A stretch of 7,393 bases of DNA from Elusimicrobia bacterium RBG_16_66_12 (GTDB lineage: Bacteria > Elusimicrobiota > Elusimicrobia > UBA1565 > UBA9628), in assembly GCA_001800005.1 (NCBI GenBank), contig MGUL01000041.1, positions 12,607 through 19,999 on the forward strand. The letters are read 5' to 3'. Within the stretch, counting starts at the first letter, position 1. Each line of letters begins with the position of its first letter. The notes beneath the pieces were generated by a model. It was not told the origin of the DNA and ran no database searches. It saw only the letters and a program-made list of their open reading frames with translations. Positions 1-5,517 of this stretch are shown piece after piece. Made by a program: the position numbers and the translations under genes.

Positions 1-1487
1 TCGCGCAGCGCGGCGAGCTTCAGCCAATGCTCCGGACGGCAGCCGCCGTTCTTCGCTTCTTTCCAGGCGGCCTCCGCGTCTTTCTCCGAAAGCAGGATTT
101 CAACCAGCGCCGATTTGTCGGGCCGGGACCACGGTTGCTGCGGCTTCCGCCTGGCCTCCTCAAAACCCGCCTGAAGAAGCTCGACGGCCTTGGCGCGCCA
201 TTTCGGCCACTGCCCTGCGCGGTCGGCATGAGCCTTCAGGCTTTGGTAGGCCTCCAGCTGCGGATGCTCAGAATAACTCTCCCAACTGAGCGCCATCGCC
301 TCGTCGTGCCGCTTGAGCCGATGATATTCATCTGCCGCGAACTCGCTGAGGCGTCCGTCTCTCGACTTGGGATACGCCTTGAGCCCACGCTCCGCCCACG
401 CCAACGCTTCCTCGCGGCGGCCCGCCTTCAGGTAGACCTGCGCGACCCGAAGAAAACTGTAGGGGCTAGACAGGTCGCGTTTGATGATCTCCACCATTTC
501 ATCGGCGTCCCCCAAGACCTCGGCCACCGTCTCCACGATGGCGGTGATGCGGAACGCGCCGTCGGAGAACCTACCCTTTCCGCCAGGCCCCACCTGAGGG
601 ACTTTGGCCCATTCGGCCTGAGCCAAGCGCCGGTATTCGGCAAACCCCTCCTTGCCAAGCACGTCGGCATGCGTCGCCGCCGCGTGCAGGAATACCTCCC
701 AGTCCGCCTTGAGGCCCCAATCGAACAAGCGCCGGGCCAGCGCCTTCGGCTCAGGCTTGGCCTTGACGCAGGCGGCATGATGCAACTCTTCGAGCCGTTC
801 GATGATCGGTCGCATGTAGCCGCCCGAATCGTCCACCGAATGCAGTTTCTTCTCAACCGCGGCCAGGAAATATTCAAGAACGCCCACGCACTCCATGGGA
901 TGGATCGCAATCGCGGAAGAAACTTCCGCAATAACGTCTTCGAGTCCCCGAGTAAACCGCCTCATCGAGTAGTAATCGACGAAGCCGTTCGTTCTCATGG
1001 CGCGGTCGACGGCCTTGCGAAAAGTGGAGGCGCAGTCTCCGGGAGCATCGCGCCGCGCGGCCAGGCTCAACTTCTCGAAGAGCCCGTCGCTTTCAGCGGC
1101 TTCATCCATGACGATTTTCACAAGGGCATCCTTGTCTAGGTCCAGGAGATGGCGTCGAACGTCTTCGAGTTCCCGCGTATAATTGTCGGACGCACCACGC
1201 TGGTCGAGCCAGGCCAAGCCGACCGCTACGCAATGCTTGCAGACCGTCCCATCGTCGGCCAGCGGGCAGATGCAGTCGAACTCGAGCCGGCCGTCGGCCG
1301 CCAACGCGATGCGAACCTCGTATCTCTCCGTGCCCTGAACCCTCGCCGTGATGACGCCGGACAACTCGCGCAAACGATCCACCAACTCTTGCTCGAAGTA
1401 CTCCTCGCCGCGCGCGAAATACTTGTCGCCCGCCGCCGCCCGCAGCGTCTCGCGGGTCAGAATCTCGCCGAAGGATGGCTCGCTCAT
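1..1487 (-). CDS. SWIM zinc-finger protein with DUF6880/TPR-like C-terminal region, 3' end cut by the window edge
   Basis: The frame is open from an ATG at 1487 to the left edge, giving about 495 residues with no stop. A SWIM motif of form CxCx(n)CxH is visible as C72-x-C74-x8-C83-x-H85, preceded by the usual beta-rich segment (residues about 45-70). SWIM domains chelate zinc and bind DNA or protein. The rest is helical. Residues about 330-420 read like TPR hairpins, with Leu/Ala-rich pairs such as AGRREEALAWAERGL. The stretch from about residue 250 resembles the region annotated as DUF6880 in SWIM proteins; that family name is from memory. The start is supported by GAGG 10 nt upstream and by the 34-nt gap after the preceding gene. 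It is the last visible gene of the six-gene minus-strand operon. No catalytic motif is seen, so a scaffold or adaptor role is inference. A long plus-strand ORF over 27-1139 is its antisense shadow. Confidence 0.88.
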   Translation of the reverse strand, partial: MSEPSFGEILTRETLRAAAGDKYFARGEEYFEQELVDRLRELSGVITARVQGTERYEVRIALAADGRLEFDCICPLADDGTVCKHCVAVGLAWLDQRGASDNYTRELEDVRRHLLDLDKDALVKIVMDEAAESDGLFEKLSLAARRDAPGDCASTFRKAVDRAMRTNGFVDYYSMRRFTRGLEDVIAEVSSAIAIHPMECVGVLEYFLAAVEKKLHSVDDSGGYMRPIIERLEELHHAACVKAKPEPKALARRLFDWGLKADWEVFLHAAATHADVLGKEGFAEYRRLAQAEWAKVPQVGPGGKGRFSDGAFRITAIVETVAEVLGDADEMVEIIKRDLSSPYSFLRVAQVYLKAGRREEALAWAERGLKAYPKSRDGRLSEFAADEYHRLKRHDEAMALSWESYSEHPQLEAYQSLKAHADRAGQWPKWRAKAVELLQAGFEEARRKPQQPWSRPDKSALVEILLSEKDAEAAWKEAKNGGCRPEHWLKLAALR

Positions 1488-1521
1488 AGTCCGCCTACCT
1501 CTGCGTCAAAACGCGGGTGGA

Positions 1522-1914
1522 TCATTTGGCGTCCTTGTGCTTCGCGCAGCAATAGGTCTCCTGGGTGACGATGTAGGCGTAGCCGGCCGGCTCGCCGCAC
1601 TCAGTCCCTCCTGCAAAATCCAAGTCCTCGCACCGCTCCTGGCTCCGAATCGGTCTGACGACGACACTTTCCGCCAGGGCCGCTGACTGCAACAGATCGC
1701 CGAGCCCCTCATCCATATCCGCCTTCACTGCCTGCATGTGGCGCTCGCAGATGTGCATCTCGACGAAGCGATCCTTGGAACGGTACCGGGCCGGAGCCCC
1801 GCACATGTGCCCGGGCTCGTGTTCCGACTCGCCTTCGCACACAAATTCGTCCGCTTCCGCGGCGTCAAGCTCCGTCGTTCGAGACTCATCCACCTTGCCG
1901 CACCATTCGCACAT
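1522..1914 (-). CDS. Cys/His-rich small protein with two tandem zinc-finger-like modules, function unknown
   Basis: A 130-aa protein that I do not recognise by name. It opens with a C2-x2-C5 pair. It then contains two copies of one pattern. Copy 1 is C26-x11-C38-G-x-P-A-x-Y44-x11-C56-x2-H59. Copy 2 is C95-x10-C106-G-x-P-A-x-Y112-x10-C123-x2-H126. Each supplies three Cys and one His at zinc-site spacing, so an internal duplication of a metal-binding module is likely. The segment between them (about 60-94) is acidic then aliphatic. No signal peptide or membrane segment is visible. The ATG lies 3 nt after the TAA of the winged-helix gene, with a weak GGA 7 nt upstream, so translation is probably coupled to that gene. 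The stop is 34 nt before the SWIM gene. Binding of nucleic acid or a partner protein is inference. Confidence 0.8.
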   Translation of the reverse strand: MCEWCGKVDESRTTELDAAEADEFVCEGESEHEPGHMCGAPARYRSKDRFVEMHICERHMQAVKADMDEGLGDLLQSAALAESVVVRPIRSQERCEDLDFAGGTECGEPAGYAYIVTQETYCCAKHKDAK

Positions 1915-1917
1915 AGG

Positions 1918-2154
1918 TTATTCCAGGGCCGGGAGCGCGCTCGCCGGCAGCAAAATCTGGACCGAACGGGCCGCCCCCGGCGTCCGCGCTATAAATCCGC
2001 CGTCTTCTAATCGAATGACCATCTGATGCGTCGAAGGCCCCGTGATGCCGAAGTAAGCGGCAATGTCGGCCTCCGCGGGAGGGCGGCGATTGATCTTGGT
2101 GTAGTAGTAGATATAAGCGAGGATCTGGCCCTGCTTCTGGCTCGGCTTTGTCAT
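1918..2154 (-). CDS. Small LexA-N-like winged-helix DNA-binding protein
   Basis: A 78-aa protein that is essentially one winged helix. Residues about 5-25 (QKQGQILAYIYYYTKINRRP) match helix 1 and the 'G-x-P-P' turn of LexA N-terminal domains. 'EADIAAYFGIT' is helix 2, 'STHQMVIRLEDGGFIARTPG' is the recognition helix and wing, and 'ARSVQILL' is the final strand. The LexA autoprotease domain is absent, so it is not a LexA repressor; it is a free-standing DNA-binding domain as seen in MarR/LexA-like orphans. The frame could begin at 2199, but the ATG at 2154 is preferred. It forms an ATGA overlap with the stop of the SEC-C gene, and the LexA homology starts just after it. It is the likely regulator of the operon, possibly autoregulatory (inference). 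The tail after about residue 68 is short and hydrophobic. Confidence 0.82.
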   Translation of the reverse strand: MTKPSQKQGQILAYIYYYTKINRRPPAEADIAAYFGITGPSTHQMVIRLEDGGFIARTPGAARSVQILLPASALPALE

Positions 2155-3053
2155 GGATTTTCCATGATCGTTCCGTCGTAATCCCAATCGTCCACCCACC
2201 GGCGCATTTCATCGCCCTCGGCCCGGAAATATCCCTCCTGCCGACAACGGAAAAATTCATGATCCTCGCAGACCTTCACGACTCCGGCCGCCTTGTCGAT
2301 GTCTATGAGGCCCAGATGATAGAGGTAGACATAGAAGGAAGCCATCCCTTTCAGGGCCTGATAGAGGCTCGCAAGATTGCAATCCATGAACTTCCGAGGA
2401 TAAAAATTGCCGAGATACTGCCGGACGACGTGGGCTTTCTTGCCGATATCGGTCGCCAGTTCCCCGTCATAGCAAGCCAGGTATCCGAAAATATATTCCT
2501 CGAGGAGCGGCCGCCATCCGGATATCTCCTCGCGAGAAAACCGCAGCGCACCGACTAGATGCTCTTCCCAACCGGCCAAGAGCGCCAGGAACGTCTTTCG
2601 GAGCGGCTCCTCCGGCCTTTCGCCGTCCTGCCAGGCCGGGTCCTGCTTGATCTGAGCGATCCATTCCCGTGTAATGAGGTCGCCAGGACGCAATAGAGCG
2701 CCGCGCGTTCGCACCGGTTCCGGTTTTGGATAGGCGGAGGAAAGGTCCACGGCGGCGGCCGGAAGCTTGGGATCAACCTGCGTTTCCATTTGCGGCAGCG
2801 GCCGCGTCTTGCGGGTCTTTCGATTTTTTTCCATCTCGCGGGCCAGCCGATAGACTTCGTCGGCTCCCTGAGGTCCCATATGTTCGGTGAGCCCCAGCTC
2901 ATTGGCGAACTTCATGAAGTTTTGCTTTGAGAAATCACCCGAGCCCGGGTTCGCGCTCGCGGATTCACGGTCCTTGTCTCGACAACAAAACTTATATTTC
3001 GCCCCGCTGCCACAAGGACATGGTTCGTAGGGGCCGACGGACGATTCGCTCAT
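2151..3053 (-). CDS. SEC-C motif protein, otherwise uncharacterised
   Basis: A 300-aa protein with a canonical SEC-C zinc motif at the extreme N-terminus: C12-x-C14-GSG-x-KYK-x-C23-C24. The same motif at the SecA C-terminus binds zinc and SecB/ribosome, and it also occurs as an accessory module in many unrelated proteins. A charged, probably flexible region follows (about 25-115, rich in K/R/E/P). Residues about 120-285 form a mainly helical domain with many Trp and Tyr that I cannot assign. The frame extends to an ATG at 3089, but the start at 3053 is preferred. It has AAGGA 9 nt upstream, makes an ATGA overlap with the previous gene, and places the SEC-C motif at residue 11, as is common. 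Its own stop overlaps the next ATG by the same 4-nt pattern, so both junctions indicate coupled translation in fixed stoichiometry. Confidence 0.87.
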   Translation of the reverse strand: MSESSVGPYEPCPCGSGAKYKFCCRDKDRESASANPGSGDFSKQNFMKFANELGLTEHMGPQGADEVYRLAREMEKNRKTRKTRPLPQMETQVDPKLPAAAVDLSSAYPKPEPVRTRGALLRPGDLITREWIAQIKQDPAWQDGERPEEPLRKTFLALLAGWEEHLVGALRFSREEISGWRPLLEEYIFGYLACYDGELATDIGKKAHVVRQYLGNFYPRKFMDCNLASLYQALKGMASFYVYLYHLGLIDIDKAAGVVKVCEDHEFFRCRQEGYFRAEGDEMRRWVDDWDYDGTIMENP

Positions 3054-3514
3054 TCCAGAGAATCCTTGATGCGGAGATCGAAGGTCCATCCTTCATACGA
3101 GCCGAGAATGACAGCCAACTCGTCGATGCCGAGAGTTATGCCGTCGACGACCAGCGAAACGCCCCGCTCCTGGCTCCATTCGATATGACCGCGCATCCGA
3201 TCATGGAGCATGTTGTGTTTGCCGGCCTTGCCGCTGATGTGGCGCGTGGCCAGGGCCCGGCGCATCTTTACCCTGAGTTGCCCGAGCGCGCTGTAGGGAC
3301 TGGTTTCGCTGTAAGCGCCGAACTCGTAGCCTCCATTCTCGACGCCTTCTTCTCGCGCGCGAAGCGTATAACCCAGATGTCCCTGGTGACAGTCGATGAT
3401 GAAAACCCGCGTCTTGCCTGAAAAGTGCTCGACTTCCTCACGCATGGGAAAGTCATCTTGCCACTGCGTCTTACTGGCTTTCGTCGAGAACGACCTCTCG
3501 TCTTTTTTGATCAT
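3050..3514 (-). CDS. Conserved-looking 154-aa protein of unknown function
   Basis: The N-terminal 30 residues are charged and probably disordered. They are followed by an alpha/beta domain with strands such as 'TRVFIIDC' and 'GYTLRAREEG', a basic helix 'LRVKMRRALATRHI', and a C-terminal motif 'VVDGITLGIDELAVIL...YEGWTFDLRI'. That last pattern reminds me of the domain called DUF7713 in databases. This is from memory and weak; the protein should be treated as unassigned. No catalytic triad, signal peptide or membrane span is visible. The ATG at 3514 lies 19 nt after the AlbA_2 gene stop with a modest AGGGAC upstream; a second ATG at 3445 is possible. Its TGA overlaps the ATG of the SEC-C gene by 4 nt, so the two products probably act together. 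Confidence 0.8.
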   Translation of the reverse strand: MIKKDERSFSTKASKTQWQDDFPMREEVEHFSGKTRVFIIDCHQGHLGYTLRAREEGVENGGYEFGAYSETSPYSALGQLRVKMRRALATRHISGKAGKHNMLHDRMRGHIEWSQERGVSLVVDGITLGIDELAVILGSYEGWTFDLRIKDSLE

Positions 3515-3533
3515 TTCAGTCCCTGGAGCCTGG

Positions 3534-4919
3534 CTACTTCAAAATCTCCCATCGACCGCCCTTATCGGGTCCGACGCGGCGGATAAAACCGAGATGCTTC
3601 AGTTTTGCCATGTGCTTCTGTACAGCCGACGGATTGATGCTCAATGATTGGGCCAGCCTTCCCCTCGACACTCCCGGATTCGTTCGAATGACTTCGAGCA
3701 CCGCTGCTTGTTTCTCCGTAAGTTCTGACCACTTTTTCTGACCACCCATCTGACCACTTTTTCCGACCACCTTTCCTACGCCCCCCTTTGGCCCCTTCAG
3801 AGAGAACTCTGGAGATCTATGAAATACCGCTCGAAAAAATCCGTTGATCTCGAACTCGGGCGCTTCCAATCCCGCCTCGGCCAAGGACTTGCGCATCCGC
3901 CGGATGCCCGTGCCGGCGCGTTCGACCTTATGAAGCCGCGAGAAGAGGTCGGCTATCAGCTCATTGCGCCTGATTGAAATGCCCCCGCCCAAGGCTTTCT
4001 GCCCAAGCCCCTTCGGCAGTCCACCTGGATTGGTGATCTCGACCCGGTCGTCGAAGACATCGATGCTGACCTGCGTGCCGGTGATGCTGTAGTCCCGGTG
4101 CATGAGGGCGTTGACGACGGCCTCGCGCAGGGCTTCGAAGGGTATCTCGTAAATGTCGTGCCGGTCGAGACGCCTGATCTCGCTGCGGATATTCAAATGC
4201 CTTTCAAGGAACAAGATGGCTTGATTAAACTGCGTCAGCAGATCGTCGCGCACGTCCAGACGGTCGTAGATATGAACCCTGTCCGTGCCCTTGAAGGCGA
4301 TGAGCGACAGCTGCGCCTGGCGGATATGTTTTTGGGGAGCCTTGGCGAAGAAAAGTATCCCGGCGTTGGCGACCTGGACCTCATCGGCGACATTCAGGCT
4401 GCGCAAAAAAACAGTCGGCTCTGTTCCGCCAAGGGCGATGCCCGCCTCCTTGGCAAAGGCCAGGACCTTGGCCTTCGAGAGGTCCTTGAAGGAGAACCCT
4501 TTGACCGTCCGCTCCTCGAACGGCATGGGATCGTTTTCACGGAACATGATTTGGATTTCATCATGCCCCATCTTCTGGGTTGTGCCGTTGAGCCTCCTGA
4601 AATAACCGTCGCCGCAAGAGTACGGCTTCTCCTTCCCCTCTGGGACTTCAACGATCGCCACCTTGCCGGACTGCGATATTTGAACGGAAATTCTCGGCTT
4701 GCAGTTTCGCGCCAGGTCGTTGAGCTTCGCCTTCAAATCGTTGGTCAGGATCTCGCCTTTGACCGTCCCGTCGTCACACACGCCCAGAAGGATGGCCCCG
4801 CCTCTCGCGTTGGCGAAAGCAACGATGTCTTGGTCGATCCGAGAGGAATACCTCTCCTTGAACTCGACGGTGAGCCCCTCGCCTTCACGGATCATGAGCG
4901 AGACTTGTTCGTCTCTCAT
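3534..4919 (-). CDS. Schlafen/AlbA_2 domain, HATPase_c_4 and C-terminal winged-helix protein (COG2865 type)
   Basis: A 461-aa protein and the first gene of the minus-strand operon. The N-terminal AlbA_2 (Schlafen-fold) domain spans about 8-125. It retains the acidic pair E14 and E19 in the 'E-x4-E-F-K' context and the following 'GGAILLGVCDDG' strand-turn with D49/D50. In mammalian SLFN ribonucleases the equivalent acidic residues are catalytic. Residues about 150-370 match the HATPase_c_4/RecG-C-like region: N-box 'REAVVNALMHRDYS' (N270), 'ITNPGGLP' (295-302) and 'ERAGTGIRRM' (333-342). After a Gly/Lys/Ser/Gln linker (about 375-397), residues 398-461 form a winged helix. COG2865 proteins are usually called predicted transcriptional regulators; nucleic-acid cleavage is an alternative. 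The start is supported by AGGA 6 nt before the ATG. Length and domain order are typical, with no truncation. Confidence 0.93.
   Translation of the reverse strand: MRDEQVSLMIREGEGLTVEFKERYSSRIDQDIVAFANARGGAILLGVCDDGTVKGEILTNDLKAKLNDLARNCKPRISVQISQSGKVAIVEVPEGKEKPYSCGDGYFRRLNGTTQKMGHDEIQIMFRENDPMPFEERTVKGFSFKDLSKAKVLAFAKEAGIALGGTEPTVFLRSLNVADEVQVANAGILFFAKAPQKHIRQAQLSLIAFKGTDRVHIYDRLDVRDDLLTQFNQAILFLERHLNIRSEIRRLDRHDIYEIPFEALREAVVNALMHRDYSITGTQVSIDVFDDRVEITNPGGLPKGLGQKALGGGISIRRNELIADLFSRLHKVERAGTGIRRMRKSLAEAGLEAPEFEINGFFRAVFHRSPEFSLKGPKGGVGKVVGKSGQMGGQKKWSELTEKQAAVLEVIRTNPGVSRGRLAQSLSINPSAVQKHMAKLKHLGFIRRVGPDKGGRWEILK
3720..3770 (-). repeat. Four tandem imperfect 12-13 bp repeats inside the AlbA_2 gene linker
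   Basis: Read on the minus strand, four adjacent units begin GTGGTC. They are GTGGTCGGAAAAA (3758-3770), GTGGTCAGATGG (3746-3757), GTGGTCAGAAAAA (3733-3745) and GTGGTCAGAACTT (3720-3732). The periods of 13, 12 and 13 bp are not multiples of three, so each copy is read in a different frame. Together they encode the Gly/Lys/Gln linker just before the C-terminal winged helix. COG2865 proteins are known for short repeated linkers at this point. Loss or gain of a 13-bp unit would shift the frame and remove the winged helix. Confidence 0.8.
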
Positions 4920-4986
4920 CGAAATTCCTCTACCTTCTCGGCGCCGAACGATGTTGACACAAGGTCGACAGCGTCATTGACGCGAT

Positions 4987-4995
4987 ATTGTATCA
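4987..4995 (-). promoter_or_regulatory. Candidate extended -10 promoter for the six-gene operon
   Basis: The minus strand reads TGATACAAT, an extended -10 (TGn plus TACAAT, one mismatch to TATAAT). No good -35 is present at 17 bp, which is usual for extended -10 promoters. Initiation would fall near 4980, leaving a leader of about 60 nt before the ATG at 4919. It is the only convincing sigma-70-type element I see upstream of the operon. Confidence 0.4.
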
Positions 4996-5097
4996 GACAA
5001 GACCGTGAGTCCGAGAAATTCCGGGACCGGGACAGGCCACGCAGGAAAAACATCTCTGCGCCAAGGAGCACCCTTGCACAGGGCAGCGTCGGCAGCG

Positions 5098-5120
5098 TTG
5101 TGCCGCGGCCTGCGGCACAA
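5098..5120. repeat. Perfect 9-bp inverted repeat with 5-nt loop
   Basis: TTGTGCCGC (5098-5106) pairs exactly with GCGGCACAA (5112-5120) around the loop GGCCT. No T-run follows on either strand, so it is not a standard rho-independent terminator. It lies about 100 bp upstream of the candidate operon promoter. It could be a protein-binding dyad, an extragenic palindrome or part of a small RNA. Confidence 0.6.
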
Positions 5121-5252
5121 TTGCGTTCGGATACGCCCGATAAGCGCCAGCATGCGCTTGATCGTTCCAGAGTCATCGTGCATCCGTATCGGATTTTCGG
5201 CTAACCTTGCGAACTCGCGGATAATATTTCAATGGATTTTATTAACTGCGTA

Positions 5253-5280
5253 TTGCATTTTTTCGTATCTGCTTTATATG
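5253..5280 (+). promoter_or_regulatory. Candidate tRNA promoter, distal
   Basis: TTGCAT (5253-5258), a 16-bp spacer and TATATG (5275-5280) lie in the AT-rich tract before the tRNA. Initiation near 5287 would give a 5' leader of about 53 nt for RNase P removal. Each hexamer has mismatches to consensus. Confidence 0.35.
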
Positions 5281-5305
5281 CACATGAATGGGTTCCAAAT
5301 GCCGA

Positions 5306-5334
5306 TTGTAAAATCCGACGATATCTGCTATCCT
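5306..5334 (+). promoter_or_regulatory. Candidate tRNA promoter, proximal
   Basis: TTGTAA (5306-5311), an exact 17-bp spacer and TATCCT (5329-5334), with TG one base before the -10 (TGCTATCCT). Spacing is ideal, but initiation would fall at about 5340-5342, at the very first base of the tRNA. That leaves almost no leader, so the distal candidate may be the real one. Confidence 0.3.
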
Positions 5335-5339
5335 TCTTC

Positions 5340-5416
5340 TGCGGGGTAGAGCAGCCCGGTAGCTCGCAAGGCTCATAACCTTGAGGTCGCTGGTTCAAAT
5401 CCAGCCCCCGCAACCA
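5340..5416 (+). tRNA. Initiator tRNA-Met (tRNA-fMet, anticodon CAT) with encoded CCA
   Basis: The cloverleaf folds fully. The acceptor stem is 5340-5346 with 5406-5412, the D stem GAGC/GCTC, and the anticodon stem CAAGG/CCTTG around CTCATAA (anticodon 5374-5376). The T stem is GCTGG/CCAGC around TTCAAAT, the discriminator is A5413 and CCA is 5414-5416. Initiator identity follows from overall identity to bacterial tRNA-fMet and from A11:U24 in the D stem. Two details depart from the E. coli form. The first base is T, so 1:72 can pair as U:A instead of the C:A mismatch, and the upper of the three anticodon-stem G:C pairs is A29:U41. The tRNA starts protein synthesis. Here its 3' end also faces an integrase gene, the usual sign of an attachment site. 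Confidence 0.97.
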
Positions 5417-5424
5417 TTTCGCAG

Positions 5425-5439
5425 TTTCTCGACGAGAAA
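5425..5439. repeat. Perfect 15-bp palindrome just after the tRNA
   Basis: TTTCTCG (5425-5431) and CGAGAAA (5433-5439) are exact inverted copies around a single A. The palindrome begins 9 nt after the tRNA CCA. The near-zero loop suits a dyad bound by a protein better than a stable RNA hairpin. A regulator site for the integrase or a recombinase arm are possible, unproven roles. Confidence 0.5.
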
Positions 5440-5446
5440 AGGGATC

Positions 5447-5482
5447 GAACCTCGGTCAAATTGACCGGGGTTCCTTTTTTTT
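5447..5482 (+). terminator. Rho-independent terminator of the tRNA-fMet gene
   Basis: GAACCTCGGTC (5447-5457) pairs with GACCGGGGTTC (5463-5473) as an 11-bp stem with one T:G wobble and loop AAATT. CC and eight T residues (5475-5482) follow. It lies 30 nt after the tRNA and 35 nt before the integrase ATG, so integrase transcription from the tRNA promoter would have to read through it. Confidence 0.9.
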
Positions 5483-5517
5483 GGACCCCACAAAACTACT
5501 AGGTTCGTGGAGGCCAA

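Larger units (their letters stand above)
4916..5183 (-). other. Possible small gene or frameshifted remnant in two overlapping minus-strand frames
   Basis: Frame A starts at the ATG at 5183 and gives 69 aa ending at 4974. Its first 40 codons favour G/C at third positions and begin with a plausible amphipathic helix (SGTIKRMLALIGRIRTQL). Frame B (ATG 5176, 86 aa) looks unnatural at first, but its last 27 residues look protein-like. Its TGA overlaps the AlbA_2 start in the same ATGA manner as two other junctions in this operon. A single-base shift joining A to B would give one coupled upstream gene. Neither frame has a good ribosome-binding site, I recognise no family, and the candidate promoter lies inside the region. 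Chance ORFs in GC-rich DNA remain the leading alternative. Confidence 0.2.
4920..5252. other. Gene-poor interval between the operon and the tRNA promoter region
   Basis: No gene can be assigned firmly here. The interval holds the candidate operon promoter, a perfect hairpin (5098-5120), a direct repeat of GGCAGCGT (5082-5089 and 5091-5098), and two overlapping minus-strand ORFs treated separately. The first two thirds are GC-rich like the operon. From about 5217 the sequence turns sharply AT-rich toward the tRNA. Confidence 0.6.

Noticed and set aside
27..1139. 370-aa plus-strand ORF
   Set aside because: It is antisense to the SWIM/DUF6880 gene. Its translation is Arg/Leu-rich low-quality sequence, whereas the minus frame gives a clear zinc motif and TPR-like helices.
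3720..3770. CRISPR-like array
   Set aside because: The repeats are directly adjacent without spacers and lie inside a coding sequence.
4098..5204. 368-aa plus-strand ORF
   Set aside because: Antisense to the AlbA_2-HATPase gene, whose domains are unmistakable; no family features in the plus-strand translation.
5201..5413. 70-aa minus-strand ORF over the tRNA
   Set aside because: Its start (GLDLNQRPQGYEPCE) is the well-known spurious translation of the strand opposite a tRNA gene.
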